Origin: Megaleporinus macrocephalus
Taxonomy: Eukaryota; Chordata; Actinopteri; Characiformes; Anostomidae
DNA: 64,000 nt
Assembly (NCBI GenBank): GCA_021613375.1
Contig: CM038717.1
Span: forward strand, 36,960,199-37,024,198
Reading direction: 5' to 3'
The translations under genes and the position numbers were made by a program. Positions 19,416-30,904 of the stretch are shown here, one piece after another. Under the pieces are notes generated by a model that ran no database searches, was not told the DNA's origin, and worked only from the letters and a program-made list of their open reading frames with translations. Position 1 is the first letter of the stretch; each line of letters begins with the position of its first letter.

Positions 19416-21625
19416 TAACCCGTGATGTTAGGGTTTAGTGTAAATTTAGGGGTTAGGGTTTAGTGTAAATGTAGGGGTTAGGGTTTAGTGTAAATGTAGG
19501 GGTTAGGGGTTTAGTGTAAATGTAGGGGTTAGGGGTTTAGTGTAAATGTAGGGGTTAGGGGTTTAGTGTAAATGTAGGGGTTAGGGGTTTAGTGTAAATG
19601 TAGGGGTTAGGGTTTAGTGTAAATGTAGAGTTTAGTGTTTAGTGTAAATGTAGGATTTAGGGTTTAGTGTAAATGCAGAGTTTAGGGTTTAGTGTAAATG
19701 CAGGGGTTAGGGTTTAATGTAAATGTAGAGTTTAGTGTAAATGTAGGGGTTAGTGTTTAGTGTAAATGTAGGAGTTAGGGTTTAGTGTAAATGTAGGGGT
19801 TAGGGGTTTAGTGTAAATGTAGGGGTTAGGGTTTAGTGTAAATGTAGGGGTTAGGGGTTTAGTGTATATGTAGGAGTTAGGGTTTAGTGTAAATGTAGGG
19901 GTTAGGGGTTTAGTGTAAATGTAGGGGTTAGGGTTTAGTGTAAATGTAGGAGTTAGGGTTTAGTGTAAATGTAGGGGTTAGGGGTTTAGTGTAAATGTAG
20001 GGGTTAGGGTTTAGTGTAAATGTAGAGGTTAGGGTTTAGTGTAAAAGTAGGGGTTAGGGGTTTAGTGTAAATGTAGGGGTTAGGGTTTAGTGTAAATGTA
20101 GAGTTTAGTGTTTAGTGTAAATGTAGGAGTTAGGGTTTAGTGTAAATGTAGGGGTTAGGGTTTAGTGTAAATGTAGAGTTTAGTGTAAATGTAGGAGTTA
20201 GGGTTTAGTGTAAATGCAGGGGTTAGGGTTTAGTGTAAATGTAGGGGTTAGGGTTTAGTGTAAATATAGAGGTTAGGGTTTAGTGTAAATGTAGGGGTTA
20301 GGGTTTAGTGTAAATGCAGGATTAGGGGTTTAGTGTAAATGTAAGGGTTAGGGGTTTAGTGTAAATGTAGGGGTTAGGGTTTAGTGTAAATGTAGGGTTA
20401 GGGTTTAGTGTAAATGTAGGGTTAGGGTTTAGTGTAAATGTAGGGGTTAGGGTTTAGTGTAAATGTAGGGTTTAGTGTAAATGCAGAGTTTAGGGTTTAC
20501 TGTAAATGTAGGGGTTAGGGTTTACTGTAAATGTAGGGGTTAGGGTTTAGGGTAAATGTAGGGGTTAGGGTTTAGGGTAAATGTAGGGGTTAGGGTTTAG
20601 GGTAAATGTAGGGGTTAGGGTTTAGTGTAAATGCAGAGTTTAGGGTTTAGTGTAAATGTAGGGGTTAGGGTTTAGTGTAAATGTAGGGGTTAGGGTTTAG
20701 TGTAAATGTAGGGGTTAGGGGTTTAATGTCAATGTGTAGGGGTTAGGGGTTTAGTGTCAATGTAGGGGTTAGGGTTTAGTGTCAATGTAGGGGTTAGGGG
20801 TTTAGTGTAAATGTAGGGGTTAGGGGTTTAGTGTAAATGTAGGGGTTAGGGGTTTTGTGTAAATGTAGGGGTTTTGTGTAAATGTAGGGGTTTAGTGTAA
20901 ACGTAGGGGTTAGGGTTTTAGTGTAAACGTAGGGGTTAGGGTTTAGTGTAAACGTAGGGGTTAGGGGTTTAGTGTAAACGTAGGGGTTAGGGGTTTAGTG
21001 TAAACGTAGGGGTTAGGGGTTTAGTGTAAACGTAGGGGTTAGGGGTTTAGTGTAAATGTAGGGATTTTGTGTAAATGTAGGGGTTTAGTGTAAACGTAGG
21101 GGTTAGGGTTTTAGTGTAAACGTAGGGGTTAGGGTTTAGTGTAAACGTAGGGGTTAGGGGTTTAGTGTAAACGTAGGGGTTAGGGGTTTAGTGTAAACGT
21201 AGGGGTTAGGGGTTTAGTGTAAACGTAGGGGTTAGGGGTTTAGTGTAAATTTAGGGGTTTAGTGTAACCGTAGGGGTTAGGGGTTTAGTGTAAACGTAGG
21301 GGTTAGGGTTTAGTGTAAATTTAGGGGTTTAGTGTAAATGTAGGGGTTAGGGGTTTAGTGTAAACGTAGGGGTTAGGGGTTTAGTGTAAATGTAGGGGTT
21401 AGGGGTTTTGTGTAAATGTAGGGGTTTAGTGTAAACATAGGGGTTAGGGTTTAGTGTAAATGTAGGGGTTAGGGTTTTAGTGTAAACGTAGGGGTTAGGG
21501 GTTTAGTGTAAATGTAGGGGTTAGGGTTTTAGTGTAAACGTAGGGGTTAGGGGTTTAGTGTAAACGTAGGGGTTAGGGGTTTAGTGTAAATGTAGGGGTT
21601 AGGGTTTAGTGTAAATATAGGTGTT
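19416..21625 (+). repeat. 25-26 bp satellite with TTAGGG in nearly every unit (about 87 units)
   Basis: The unit is TTTAGTGTAAATGTA then GGGGTTAGGG (25 bp; 26 with an extra G). Most units contain the vertebrate telomere hexamer TTAGGG. A C-variant (GTAAACGTAGGGG, creating a CpG) is confined mainly to about 20890-21600. A block of about 193 bp is itself duplicated (starts 20891 and 21084). Paired G-runs (GGGGTTAGGGG) recur along the whole plus strand. Confidence 0.95.
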
Positions 21626-21639
21626 TATTGTAAACTGAC

Positions 21640-22254
21640 TGCTGTCTCTATTCATGTTTTTGGTTTTAGTAGATCAGAACATGCCCCTTGAAACTATCTT
21701 TATTCATGTTGTCCTGTGAGAGAGCTGCTTGATCTAATTGATTAGAACGGTCCGTATGTGAGTGTGTCCACGCTAAGTGTTCTCTGCTTTTAGCACTTCG
21801 GAAATAGAGGCAGGGTCTCTGAATGTGTGGCCCTGGAAAGGCTCCCCGTCCCGTTTACCTATGAATATTTTATGGCAGCTAAAGGTTACTTATGGACAAT
21901 ACCATGTATAATTAATCCGGAGTGAAAAGCCTGATCCAACCCCACGACTTTTAGTTTTGTTTGCCTCTCAATAATGCATGGCACTCTTTTAAGGTCTGGA
22001 TGTATTTACTTCTGAATAATTCATTTCCTGTTCTGGTAGAGTGTGCTGGGTAATTGGTCTTTCTTCCCTCCCGTGAACAAGCTCAGCATTAGAGTAAATG
22101 ACAGCTTTGATTCTGTTGTAGCGGCACTGAAGCGGCCGCAGCCTGTCTACATCGGAAATTAGGAAAACGTTTATAGTTACTTAAGATGTTTGTCCTGCAT
22201 CACGCTGTAAAACGAGTGACTGTTATTTTCCTCATTCTCAGTCTTTTAGTTTGG
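21640..22254. other. Unique island, candidate conserved non-coding element
   Basis: About 21770-22200 has no repeats or coding signal, but has text typical of constrained non-coding DNA: CCTATGAATATTTTATGGCA, TCAATAATGCATGGCAC, TGGGTAATTGG and AGTAAATGACAGCTTTGATT. Constraint is an inference and needs cross-species alignment. Confidence 0.4.
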
Positions 22255-22289
22255 TTCCTGGATTAAACCAGAAGGACAGCTTGCCAGCT

Positions 22290-22548
22290 CACAGTTTAAA
22301 CACCTCAGTGTCACTGCTGGACTGAGAATAGTCCACTAACCAGCAACATCCAGCCTACAGCGTCCTGTGGGCAGCGTCCTGTGGCTATTGATGAAGGACT
22401 GGAGGAACACAAACTGTGCAGCAGCAGATAAGCTGTCATCTCTGACTTTACACCTACATGAGGGACCAACAAGGTAGGAGTGTCTACTAGAGTGGACAGT
22501 GAGTGGACACAGTGTTTAAGAACTCCAGCAGTACAGCTAATTCAAAAT
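22290..22548. mobile_element. Partial copy of the long-TIR element
   Basis: The blocks GTTTAAACACCTCAGTGTCA, ACTGAGAATAGTCCAC, TGATGAAGGACTGGAGGAAC, AGAGTGGACAGTGAGTGGAC and GTTTAAGAACTCCAGCAGTA are shared with copies at 948, 44285 and 54060. Only the central half is present. The right flank passes into the 42-bp array. Confidence 0.85.
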
Positions 22549-22890
22549 GTAGGTGTTTCTAATAAAGTGGCCAGTTAGTAAAAGCACAAGGTATGTGTTT
22601 CTAATAAAGTGGCCAGTTAGTAAAAGCACAAGGTAGGTGTTTCTAATAAAGTGGCCTATTATTGGTAATACAAGCTTGGTGTTTCTAATAAAGTGGCCAG
22701 TTAGTGGAAGTACAAGGTAGGGGTTTCTATTAAAGTGGCCAGTTAGTAAAAGTACAATGTTAGTGTTTTTAATAAAGTGGCCAGTTAGTGGAAGTACAAG
22801 GTAGGGGTTTCTATTAAAGTGGCCAGTTAGTAAAAGCACAATGTTAGTGTTTGGTGGAAGTAAAAGTGGTTTTGAATAACGTGGCCAGTT
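22549..22890 (+). repeat. 42-bp tandem array from an element terminus (about 7-8 units)
   Basis: Each unit contains GTGTTTCTAATAAAGTGGCC followed by AGTTAGTAAAAGCACAAGGTA. 'TTCTAATAAAGTGGCCAGT' is the usual terminal text of several fish inverted-repeat elements, and the array begins exactly where the long-TIR copy ends. Confidence 0.9.
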
Positions 22891-23497
22891 GGTGGAAACT
22901 GGACACTCCTCAAAAGGACTGCAGAACACACATACCTCTCTCTATCTCTCACTCAATCTCTCTCTCCCTCTCACTCCCACTCTTGTTCTCTCTCTCTCTG
23001 GGACTGCTACTGGAAAACCACAGTTTATTTCAGTTCAAAACACTCTTTTACTTCTTCACCTCAGTTGCACTTTTTTTACTCTGTCTCTTCTCTGCACCTC
23101 TCATTCTCTCTGCCCCCCTCCTCCCCCCTCCCTGCATCTGTGCAGATTTGAGTCCCTCAAGGTACAAATGATCAAAACCCTCAGAGGTCCAGCATGGTCC
23201 CCAAGGTCCAGTAGTTTAGCATCAATGTCTTTTTAAGAGCACAATTTATTCACTTTACCAGGAAAAAGGGGGCACACTTGCACCTTTTCTTACCTCGACT
23301 GTATAAAATTGGTACATGAGATAAAAGGGCCTGAGTCGGGACAGGCGGTGTGGAGCCAATTTAATTTTAAAACAACACCTTGTCCTAGAAAACGATACAG
23401 TTATGCTGCTTGACTTTAAATACTGAACACGTAGGCTTGAGGGTGCCACCACCGTGACCATGATCGTACTCTGAAAGGCAACTTCTAGTTCTCTTTC

Positions 23498-23498
<1 letters not shown>
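22891..23498. other. Gene-free, CT-rich to unique sequence
   Basis: A pyrimidine-rich stretch lies at about 22935-23005. The frames through it are Leu/Ser-rich and not credible. The rest is unremarkable. Confidence 0.55.
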
Positions 23499-23551
<53 letters not shown>

Positions 23552-23556
23552 GTATA

Positions 23557-23632
<76 letters not shown>
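23499..23632. repeat. Compound microsatellite (TC)n(TA)n(TG)n(TA)n
   Basis: Successive runs of TC, TA, TG and TA dinucleotides. The open frame on the minus strand here encodes alternating Tyr-Ile/Thr-His and is an artefact. Confidence 0.95.
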
Positions 23633-23861
23633 ACAAACTAACATCATGGTTAAGAAAGAACATAGTTACTCTTTACAGTATGTGTAATATGCGATCATCG
23701 TTTGCAACCAAGACGATCAGCTACCACTTTGTCTGAAATTGATAGTCTTGAATTTTGTAACAGCTTGGAGAACTAAGCGATGGTCTACATACAGATGGCA
23801 TCTCAAGTTGTGGTCATAGGGTTACAAGCACCACAAACGTATTACAGTCCGTACAGACGTG

Positions 23862-24425
23862 TTATGTCTAGTTCACACTACATGATTTAAGCCTGGTTTT
23901 TGTAGACTAACGCTCGCTCAGTCGTGTAGTGTGAACTGCTGAAAGACGCTCGCCAACTATCTGCAGATGCCTGGCAAATATCTAGCATGTTTAATATCTA
24001 GGCCAGTCGGCAAGTCAACAGCGGCGTCTAGCTACAGCCAATGGGATCGCATAGAGAAAGAACCTAGTCATTGTTCACACCATCTCACTGCAGCTGTGGG
24101 CAACATGTACGTTTTCATTGATAAAATATTTTCCTCCAACTCTCTCTGCAGAACAGACAGTCCCTGTTGGCCCCATACCCTCATCTATCTTCTCATCTAT
24201 GTAACAACTTGTTTTACTGGTTTGTTGATGTCCGTTTTGGAAATAGCGTATGGTCTACATGGTATCGCTAGTTCTCACATACGTTTAGTTCGAACGAGAG
24301 TTAGTTTTCATGGGTCTCCTCCTGACATAAAATGTATATTTGGACAGCAGCCAGAAGAGTCTGAGATTCCCCAGAGTGTAAATCGTGTAATCCGTCCATC
24401 AGTCGTGTAATGTGAATGGCACAAA
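23862..24425. mobile_element. Non-autonomous DNA transposon (TTCACACTACATGA termini)
   Basis: The left end GTCTAGTTCACACTACATGA and the right end TCAGTCGTGTAATGTGAATG are imperfect inverse repeats. An internal TCAGTCGTGTAGTGTGAACT near 23918 is a second inverse of the left end, so the left 70 bp can itself fold. The interior shows no transposase. The superfamily was not resolved. Confidence 0.6.
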
Positions 24426-25386
24426 GACCTGACCACTCAAAATGATTCACAAATATTTTACAGTGACCTCCTATAGCGATTGATGAGGGAGGGTCTCTGG
24501 GCAAGTGGGTTTTAAAAAATAAGTCTTTGACTTGTCTCTGGACCCTGGTTGGTTTCTGAATTTGCATGTCTGAATATGGCTGGTGTGAAATTATTAACCA
24601 TGTGATTAGATGTTTTTAACATGTATGCAGTTCAGAGAACCTATGAAACAATTATGGAGGCCCTAAACTGGAACTGTGGCCCCATTTAATCCCCATAACA
24701 TAATAAGAACATGAGCCTCCTGAGTGCTGTAGTTAATGTTGGACACTGCTAGATGGATTCTCAAAGTCTTCAAGAGAATAACTTTAACTACGTGTAGAGA
24801 AGAGTAAACAATTACAGAAATAAACAACATAAGCGGTCTACAGATGCTACAAGTCAGCAGAACTGTTGTGGAGGGATGTTCTCCTAAAAGGAAATTCATT
24901 TAGTTGGTGATAGATTAGATTTGTTGATGGTGATGGAGAATGCTGGCTCACACATCATTCCAAGATCTTCCATACTTGATTATTAGGCTTGGGATGTGGT
25001 CACTGTGAAGGCCATGGTGTATGATTTACACTCACCCAACCCCTCATGCCCTGTGGATGAGGGTGACAGTGACCACTCTTCTCAGTATAGCAATGCTGTA
25101 TCGCAGCCTGAAGGTGTAGTGCAGGTCGATGGGACACGGGAGGCGGATACACACGGGCTGTAGTCCTTTTATTTGACACAATGAAAAATAGTACTAACAA
25201 ACAACGAATGACAAATAAACTGATACAAAGAAACGGGAGAACAAGACGGCAGCAAAGACGATGAGAACTACAAAACGAACGACAAACCCAAGAGGAACTG
25301 GGAGGAATAAATACACAGACTAAACAAGGGGAAAACAGCTGACGAGGTGAGACAGGTGGGGCTAGGGCGGAGACAAGGAGGGCGTG
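24426..25386. other. Gene-free; 3' part repeat-like
   Basis: About 25095-25386 reads like the antisense of a retroelement end: TTTTATTTGACACAATGAAA, AAACAAGGGGAAAACAGC and GAGGTGAGACAGGTGGGGC recall LTR/retroelement tails in fish. No terminal repeats were found, so this is tentative. Confidence 0.35.
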
Positions 25387-25394
25387 ACTAAAAC
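25387..25394. other. Target-site duplication, left
   Basis: ACTAAAAC is repeated exactly at 26319-26326, on the other side of the hAT element. Eight base pairs is the expected hAT duplication length. Confidence 0.9.
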
Positions 25395-26318
25395 TAGAGA
25401 TGGAAGGATCGATCGGCTTTGTATCGGTATCGGTCGATTAATCAAATTATGTGATCGGACGATATTTCTCTAATTTAGCCGATCCCGACAGCCAATCGAT
25501 GACGTTAAACATATGAGCCTAAATTCTGTTTTTCTAGCTAGTGTTTCATCCAGGAAGAGGAGCCCTCCGGCCAGCTCCCTGCAATTCCTATCTGAACCAC
25601 TAGGTGGAAAAACACACCCTTTCCATGTGCTGATAGAAAACATGTTGTCTGTCTGTATATGTGACTCTCATCCAGGGCAGTTTGTAACATCTGTAAAATC
25701 AACATCTCTCGTTGGGGAACCAAGACAAAGACATTTAACACTACTAATCTAATCTACTAATCTGATACTAATCTGACACCACACACTGAATACAGTGAGT
25801 ATCAGCAAACAGCACAGCTAGCACACACAGCTAACACAAAACTAATAACCCAGAACACCATACAGACCAGATCTGACCGGTACGAACAGAACAGCAGCAA
25901 CAGCCAGAGAGCTAAAGAACCACAGCCAGAGTGATTGAGTTTATAGTTCTAGATAAGCAGCTCTTCTCGGCTGTAGAAGACGTTCATTCTGCTGCTTAAT
26001 ATTCCACCTGGATCCACGCTCTGCTGTTCCTAGTAGAGATACTTTTCAGATGTGGCTCTTCCGGAGCTGTATCAAGCGATTTACTCCCACATAGACCAAA
26101 TTCTAATTTAGTTAAAAACATTATACTGTTTCATATGAGGTCGTTAAAAATGGCAGTAAACCAGTTTAGACCATGTTTCATGACTTGCTTGCGCTAATAA
26201 TTGCATGTAGCCCTGCCGTGGCATATAGCTACGCCCTCGATCGGCTATCGGCCAATCACGATGAAATGTGATGGGCTGATCGGAATCGGCATCAAAAACG
26301 CTGATCGGTCCATCTCTA
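25395..26318. mobile_element. hAT-type non-autonomous element (924 bp) with intact TSD
   Basis: The left end TAGAGATGGAAGGATCGATC and the right end GATCGGTCCATCTCTA are inverted repeats, followed inward by many ATCGGC/GCCGAT motifs on both sides. An exact 8-bp duplication ACTAAAAC flanks it. Short termini and an 8-bp TSD indicate hAT. The longest internal frames (about 70-80 codons) lack the BED or RNase-H-like domains of a hAT transposase, so it depends on an autonomous relative. The intact TSD suggests a fairly recent insertion. Confidence 0.9.
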
Positions 26319-26326
26319 ACTAAAAC

Positions 26327-27604
26327 ATTAGCACATGGAACTCTGACAGCACGTAAACAAAGACACAGTCAGTATAGCTTCATATGGATTTCCAGTTGGG
26401 CCCATAGAATGCCAGCAAAAGAATAAAAGAGCCAGAGAACCGCTGTAGATCACTGTAGGGGTCAATGGTTTGGACCTGTATGGCTTATTGGTGGACGGCA
26501 TTTGTGGAAAACATGGTGAGGGATGACTCATTTGATCAGATTTGACCAGATTTTTCAAATTTCTTCAGACCACTGCTCATGGTTTTTAATTGGTGGTCAC
26601 TGGTTTTATCGATGAGGCCTTTATTCACTGACATCTCTCTATATGTAGTCATGGATGTACTGTTTTTGCTGATAGTCTCATGATGTTCTCGGTCACCTGA
26701 AGAACAGCTGCACACTAATCCTCGAGCATCATACTTGTATCTTAGTCACCATTACTATTAAAGGCCTAGTTGAGAAGCTCCTGCCAGCCACTCACAGAAT
26801 AATAGTCATTGCGATCTTTTTCTCATGCAGTCTTGATCCTAAATCAAGGTTAGATGGTCCTGCTTATAATTTATATATGCCACAGAGCATAATAGGGTGT
26901 TAAATGCTTTACCATATCAAGCAGGACATCAGTCTGGAAGTATCGTTCACTTATTAATTCAAGTTTATTTCCATGGAAGTGAACATCTTGCCAGTGATAC
27001 AATCAGAACATGTAGCAAATGCATATCTACTACTAGTGCAGTCATGATTCATGTTTGTTCTAGTGAAAACTATAAATGTGTAGAATCAGCTACTCTATTG
27101 ATTAACGACTAATAATAAAACATGACTGAAGTGTGCCCCATTCATGTTCGTCTTCCTCCAGAGCTTGTGAGGCGATCCAAATGAAAACCAATAAATTCTT
27201 TCATCCGTTCGATCATGTTTCTCACATTCCAGTGCAACAACAGCTCTATATGTCAGAAATATCTGCAGTTGCAGTCGAGCAGAACGCAACACTTAAAAAC
27301 GCTGAAGATTTCTGACATTCATGTCTTTGGGTCTTAATGAACCAGGTGATGATTGAGCTGTCTTCAGATGAGGAGGACTGGAGGACGACATCTAATCCTG
27401 TATGATGTACTTAACGACTTTTATGCTCAAAACAAGCTGCATGGCGCATTTCTCCCTACATTTACCTCCAAAACGCTGACAGTATCAGATGATGCGCCGT
27501 GTCTTGCCGATAGCAATATTCTAATCAGTGTAACCTTTTACACACGCTGTGTGCGTCAAAAGCTTTGAGGCTTTGAGTCTATTTGAATGCTTACATACAT
27601 AAAG
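26327..27604. other. Gene-free sequence
   Basis: Only short open frames are present. No repeat family or splice-bounded coding sequence was recognised. Confidence 0.5.
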
Positions 27605-28610
27605 AGAGATAGATAGATAGATAGACTCATAGATGGATATTTAGATAGATGGAATCATAGATATTTAGATAGATGGAATCATAGATAGATATTTAGATAG
27701 ATGGAATCATAGATGGATATTTAGATAGATGGAATCATAGATGGATATTTAGATAGATGGAATCATAGATGGATATTTAGATAGATGGAATCATAGATGG
27801 ATATTTAGATAGATGGAATCATAGATGGATATTTAGATAGATGGAATCATAGATGGATATTTAGATAGATGGAATCATAGATGGATATTTAGATAGATGG
27901 AATCATAGATAGATATTTAGATAGATGGAATCATAGATAGATATTTAAATAGATGGAATCATAGATAGATATTTAAATAGATAGAATCATATATGGATAT
28001 TTAGATAGACTCATAGATAGATATATAAATAGATAGACTCAGAGATAGATATTTAAATAGATAGACTCAGAGATAGATATTTAAATAGATAGAATCAGAG
28101 ATAGATATTTAAATAGATAGAATCAGAGATGGATATTTAAATAGATAGAATCAGAGATGGATATTTAAATAGATAGAATCATAGATGGAATCATATATAG
28201 ATATTTAGATAGATGGAATCATATATGGATATTTAGATAGATATTTAAATAGATAGAATCATAGATATTTAAATAGATAGAATCATATATGGATATTTAG
28301 ATAGATAGACTCATAGATATTTAAATAGAATCATAGATGGAATCATAGATAGATATTTAGATAGATAGAATCATATATGGATATTTAAATAAATAGAATC
28401 ATATATGGATATTTAGATAGACTCATAGATAGATATTTAGATAGATGAAATCATAGATATTTAGATGGATGGGATCATAGATAGATAGACTCCTATAGAT
28501 ATTTATATATATAGAATCATATTTAGATAGATAGACTCATAGATAGATATTTAGATAGATAGACTCATAGATAGATAAGTAGATAGATAGACTCATAGAT
28601 AGATAAACCT
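27605..28610. repeat. 28-bp GATA-rich minisatellite
   Basis: The unit is about 28 bp (GATATTTAGATAGATGGAAT then CATAGATG), nearly identical at 27700-27930 and increasingly degenerate towards 28610, where plain GATA units take over. It is the left member of the 7-kb GATA/GACA block. Confidence 0.95.
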
Positions 28611-29061
28611 GAACACAATAAAAGCTAAGAGAAACTAAAAAAGTTACGTCACTACTGTAACATGTATACATCGTAGTTGACAGGCAGAACTAATTGTTGG
28701 AACACTGACTTGCTAGCAGCAGTGCATTGCTTCTGCTGTGAAGTGGGCTGAAGGGATGAAGAGAGGCTGGAAAACAGTCATGTGAAAAATGAGTTATGAC
28801 TGTTTTTGGTACATAAAATGACACAACTGTTGTAAGCTGAACTCAAAGGGAAAATGAAAGGAAAGAAAAGAGAGGACATGGGCTCTTTAAACCCCCTCTC
28901 TGTCTGTCTGGGGAAGTAAGGAGCATGAATTAGGCAGCAGGAGTGGTATTGCCTGCCCGCACTCGGCCCTCACCAACCATAAAACAAAGAACAAAGCCAA
29001 AGCGAGAGCAGCAAAGAGATGATTTACACGTGTGTGTGTGTGGATGCGGGTGTGTGTGAAT

Positions 29062-29100
<39 letters not shown>

Positions 29101-29384
29101 AGTGGATGCGAGTGTGTGTGTGTGTCTGTTGTCTATTCTCAATAAAACTGCCCACTCAAGTTACAAGGTGTAACCTTGGAGATTAAATTAGGGGCAAAAA
29201 ATAGCAGCAGTTTTACAATGTGCTCTGAAATACTGTCAGAGAGAGAGGGAGAGAGAGAGAGAGAGAGATGGACGGGAAAGAGAGGTTGAATGAAGGAGAT
29301 AGAGCTGTAAAGATGTGAATAAAGTGACTTAAATGGTGGATGAAAGAAAAAAATATGAAAAGAGAGATAAATTGACAGACAGAC
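28611..29384. other. Unique spacer with (GT)n and (GA)n tracts
   Basis: The interval 28611-29010 is unique-looking. GT-rich repeats occupy about 29031-29128 and a GA-rich tract lies at about 29238-29269. No gene is present. Confidence 0.6.
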
Positions 29385-29476
29385 AAAAAGGTAGGTAAAT
29401 AGATAGATATATAGATAAACAGACATGTATATAGATAGATAGTCAAAAAGGTAGTCATAGATAGATAGACAGGCAC

Positions 29477-29512
<36 letters not shown>

Positions 29513-29574
29513 TCAAAAAGGTAGTGATGGATAGATAGACAGACATTTAGGTGGATAGATGAACAGACATGTAC

Positions 29575-29615
<41 letters not shown>

Positions 29616-29837
29616 CAGACATTTAGAAGGATAGATAAATAGACATGTATGTATAGATAGATCAATATATATAGATAGATATATAGACATTTAGATGGAT
29701 AGATAAATGTATATAGATAGATAGACATATATAGATGGTCAAAAAGGTAGTCATAGATAGATAGATAGTCAAAAAGAAAGTGATGGATAGATAGACAGAC
29801 ATTTAGGTGGATAGATGAACAGACATGTACATAGATG

Positions 29838-29894
<57 letters not shown>

Positions 29895-30206
29895 TCAAAA
29901 AGGTAGTGATGGATAGATAGACAGACATTTAGGTGGATAGATGAACAGACATGTACATAGATAGATAGATAGATAGATAGACAGACATTTAGAAGGATAG
30001 ATAAATAGACATGTATGTATAGATAGATCAATATATATAGATAGATATATAGACATTTAGATGGATAGATAAATGTATATAGATAGATAGACATATATAG
30101 ATGGTCAAAAAGGTAGTCATAGATAGATAGATAGTCAAAAAGGTAGTGATGGATAGATAGACAGACATTTAGGTGGATAGATGAACAGACATGTACATAG
30201 ATGGAC

Positions 30207-30275
<69 letters not shown>

Positions 30276-30665
30276 TTTAGAAGGATAGATAAATAGACAT
30301 GTATGTATAGATAGATCGATATATATATAGATAGATATATAGACATTTAGATGGATAGATAAATGTATATAGATAGATAGACATATAGATGGTCAAAAAG
30401 GTAGTCATAGATAGATAGATAGATAGTCAAAAAGGTAATGATGGATAGATAGATAGACATACATTTAGGTGGATAGATGAACAGACATGTACATAGATGG
30501 ACATATAGATAGATAGATAGACAGACATTTAGATGGATAGATAAATAGACATGTATGTATAGATAGATCGATATATATAGATAGATAGATAGATAGATAG
30601 ATAGACATTTAGATGGTTAGATAAATGTATATAGATAGATAGACATATATAGATGGTCAAAAAGG
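29385..30665. repeat. (GATA)n with a higher-order modular pattern
   Basis: Pure GATA runs are separated by recurring modules: AGTCAAAAAGGTAGTGATGG, GACATTTAGGTGGATAGATG with ACAGACATGTACATAG, and GACATTTAGAAGGATAGATA. Module starts recur every 240-370 bp, because the GATA runs between them vary in length. Minus-strand frames (Tyr-Leu-Ser-Ile repeats) are artefacts. Confidence 0.95.
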
Positions 30666-30674
30666 TAGTCATAG

Positions 30675-30681
30675 ATATATG

Positions 30682-30768
<87 letters not shown>

Positions 30769-30775
30769 GTGTGAG
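30675..30775. repeat. (TA)n / (TATG)n tract
   Basis: About 80 bp of TA dinucleotides are followed by TATG repeats and a short GA run. A similar TA tract lies at 33238-33303. Confidence 0.95.
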
Positions 30776-30904
30776 AGAGAGAGAGATAGACAGACAGATA
30801 GATAGTCAAAAAAGTAGTGATAGATAGATGAAAACAGACATGTACGTAGACAGACATGTAGATAGATGGATAGATATATAGATAGATAGACAGACATTAT
30901 ATAT

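Noticed and set aside
19416..21625. A genuine telomere or chromosome end
   Set aside because: TTAGGG is one part of a 25-26 bp unit rather than a pure hexamer array, and unrelated sequence lies on both sides.
23862..24425. Host gene in the 147-codon plus frame at 23967-24410
   Set aside because: The frame lies wholly inside a repeat with inverted ends and has no domain similarity that I recognise.
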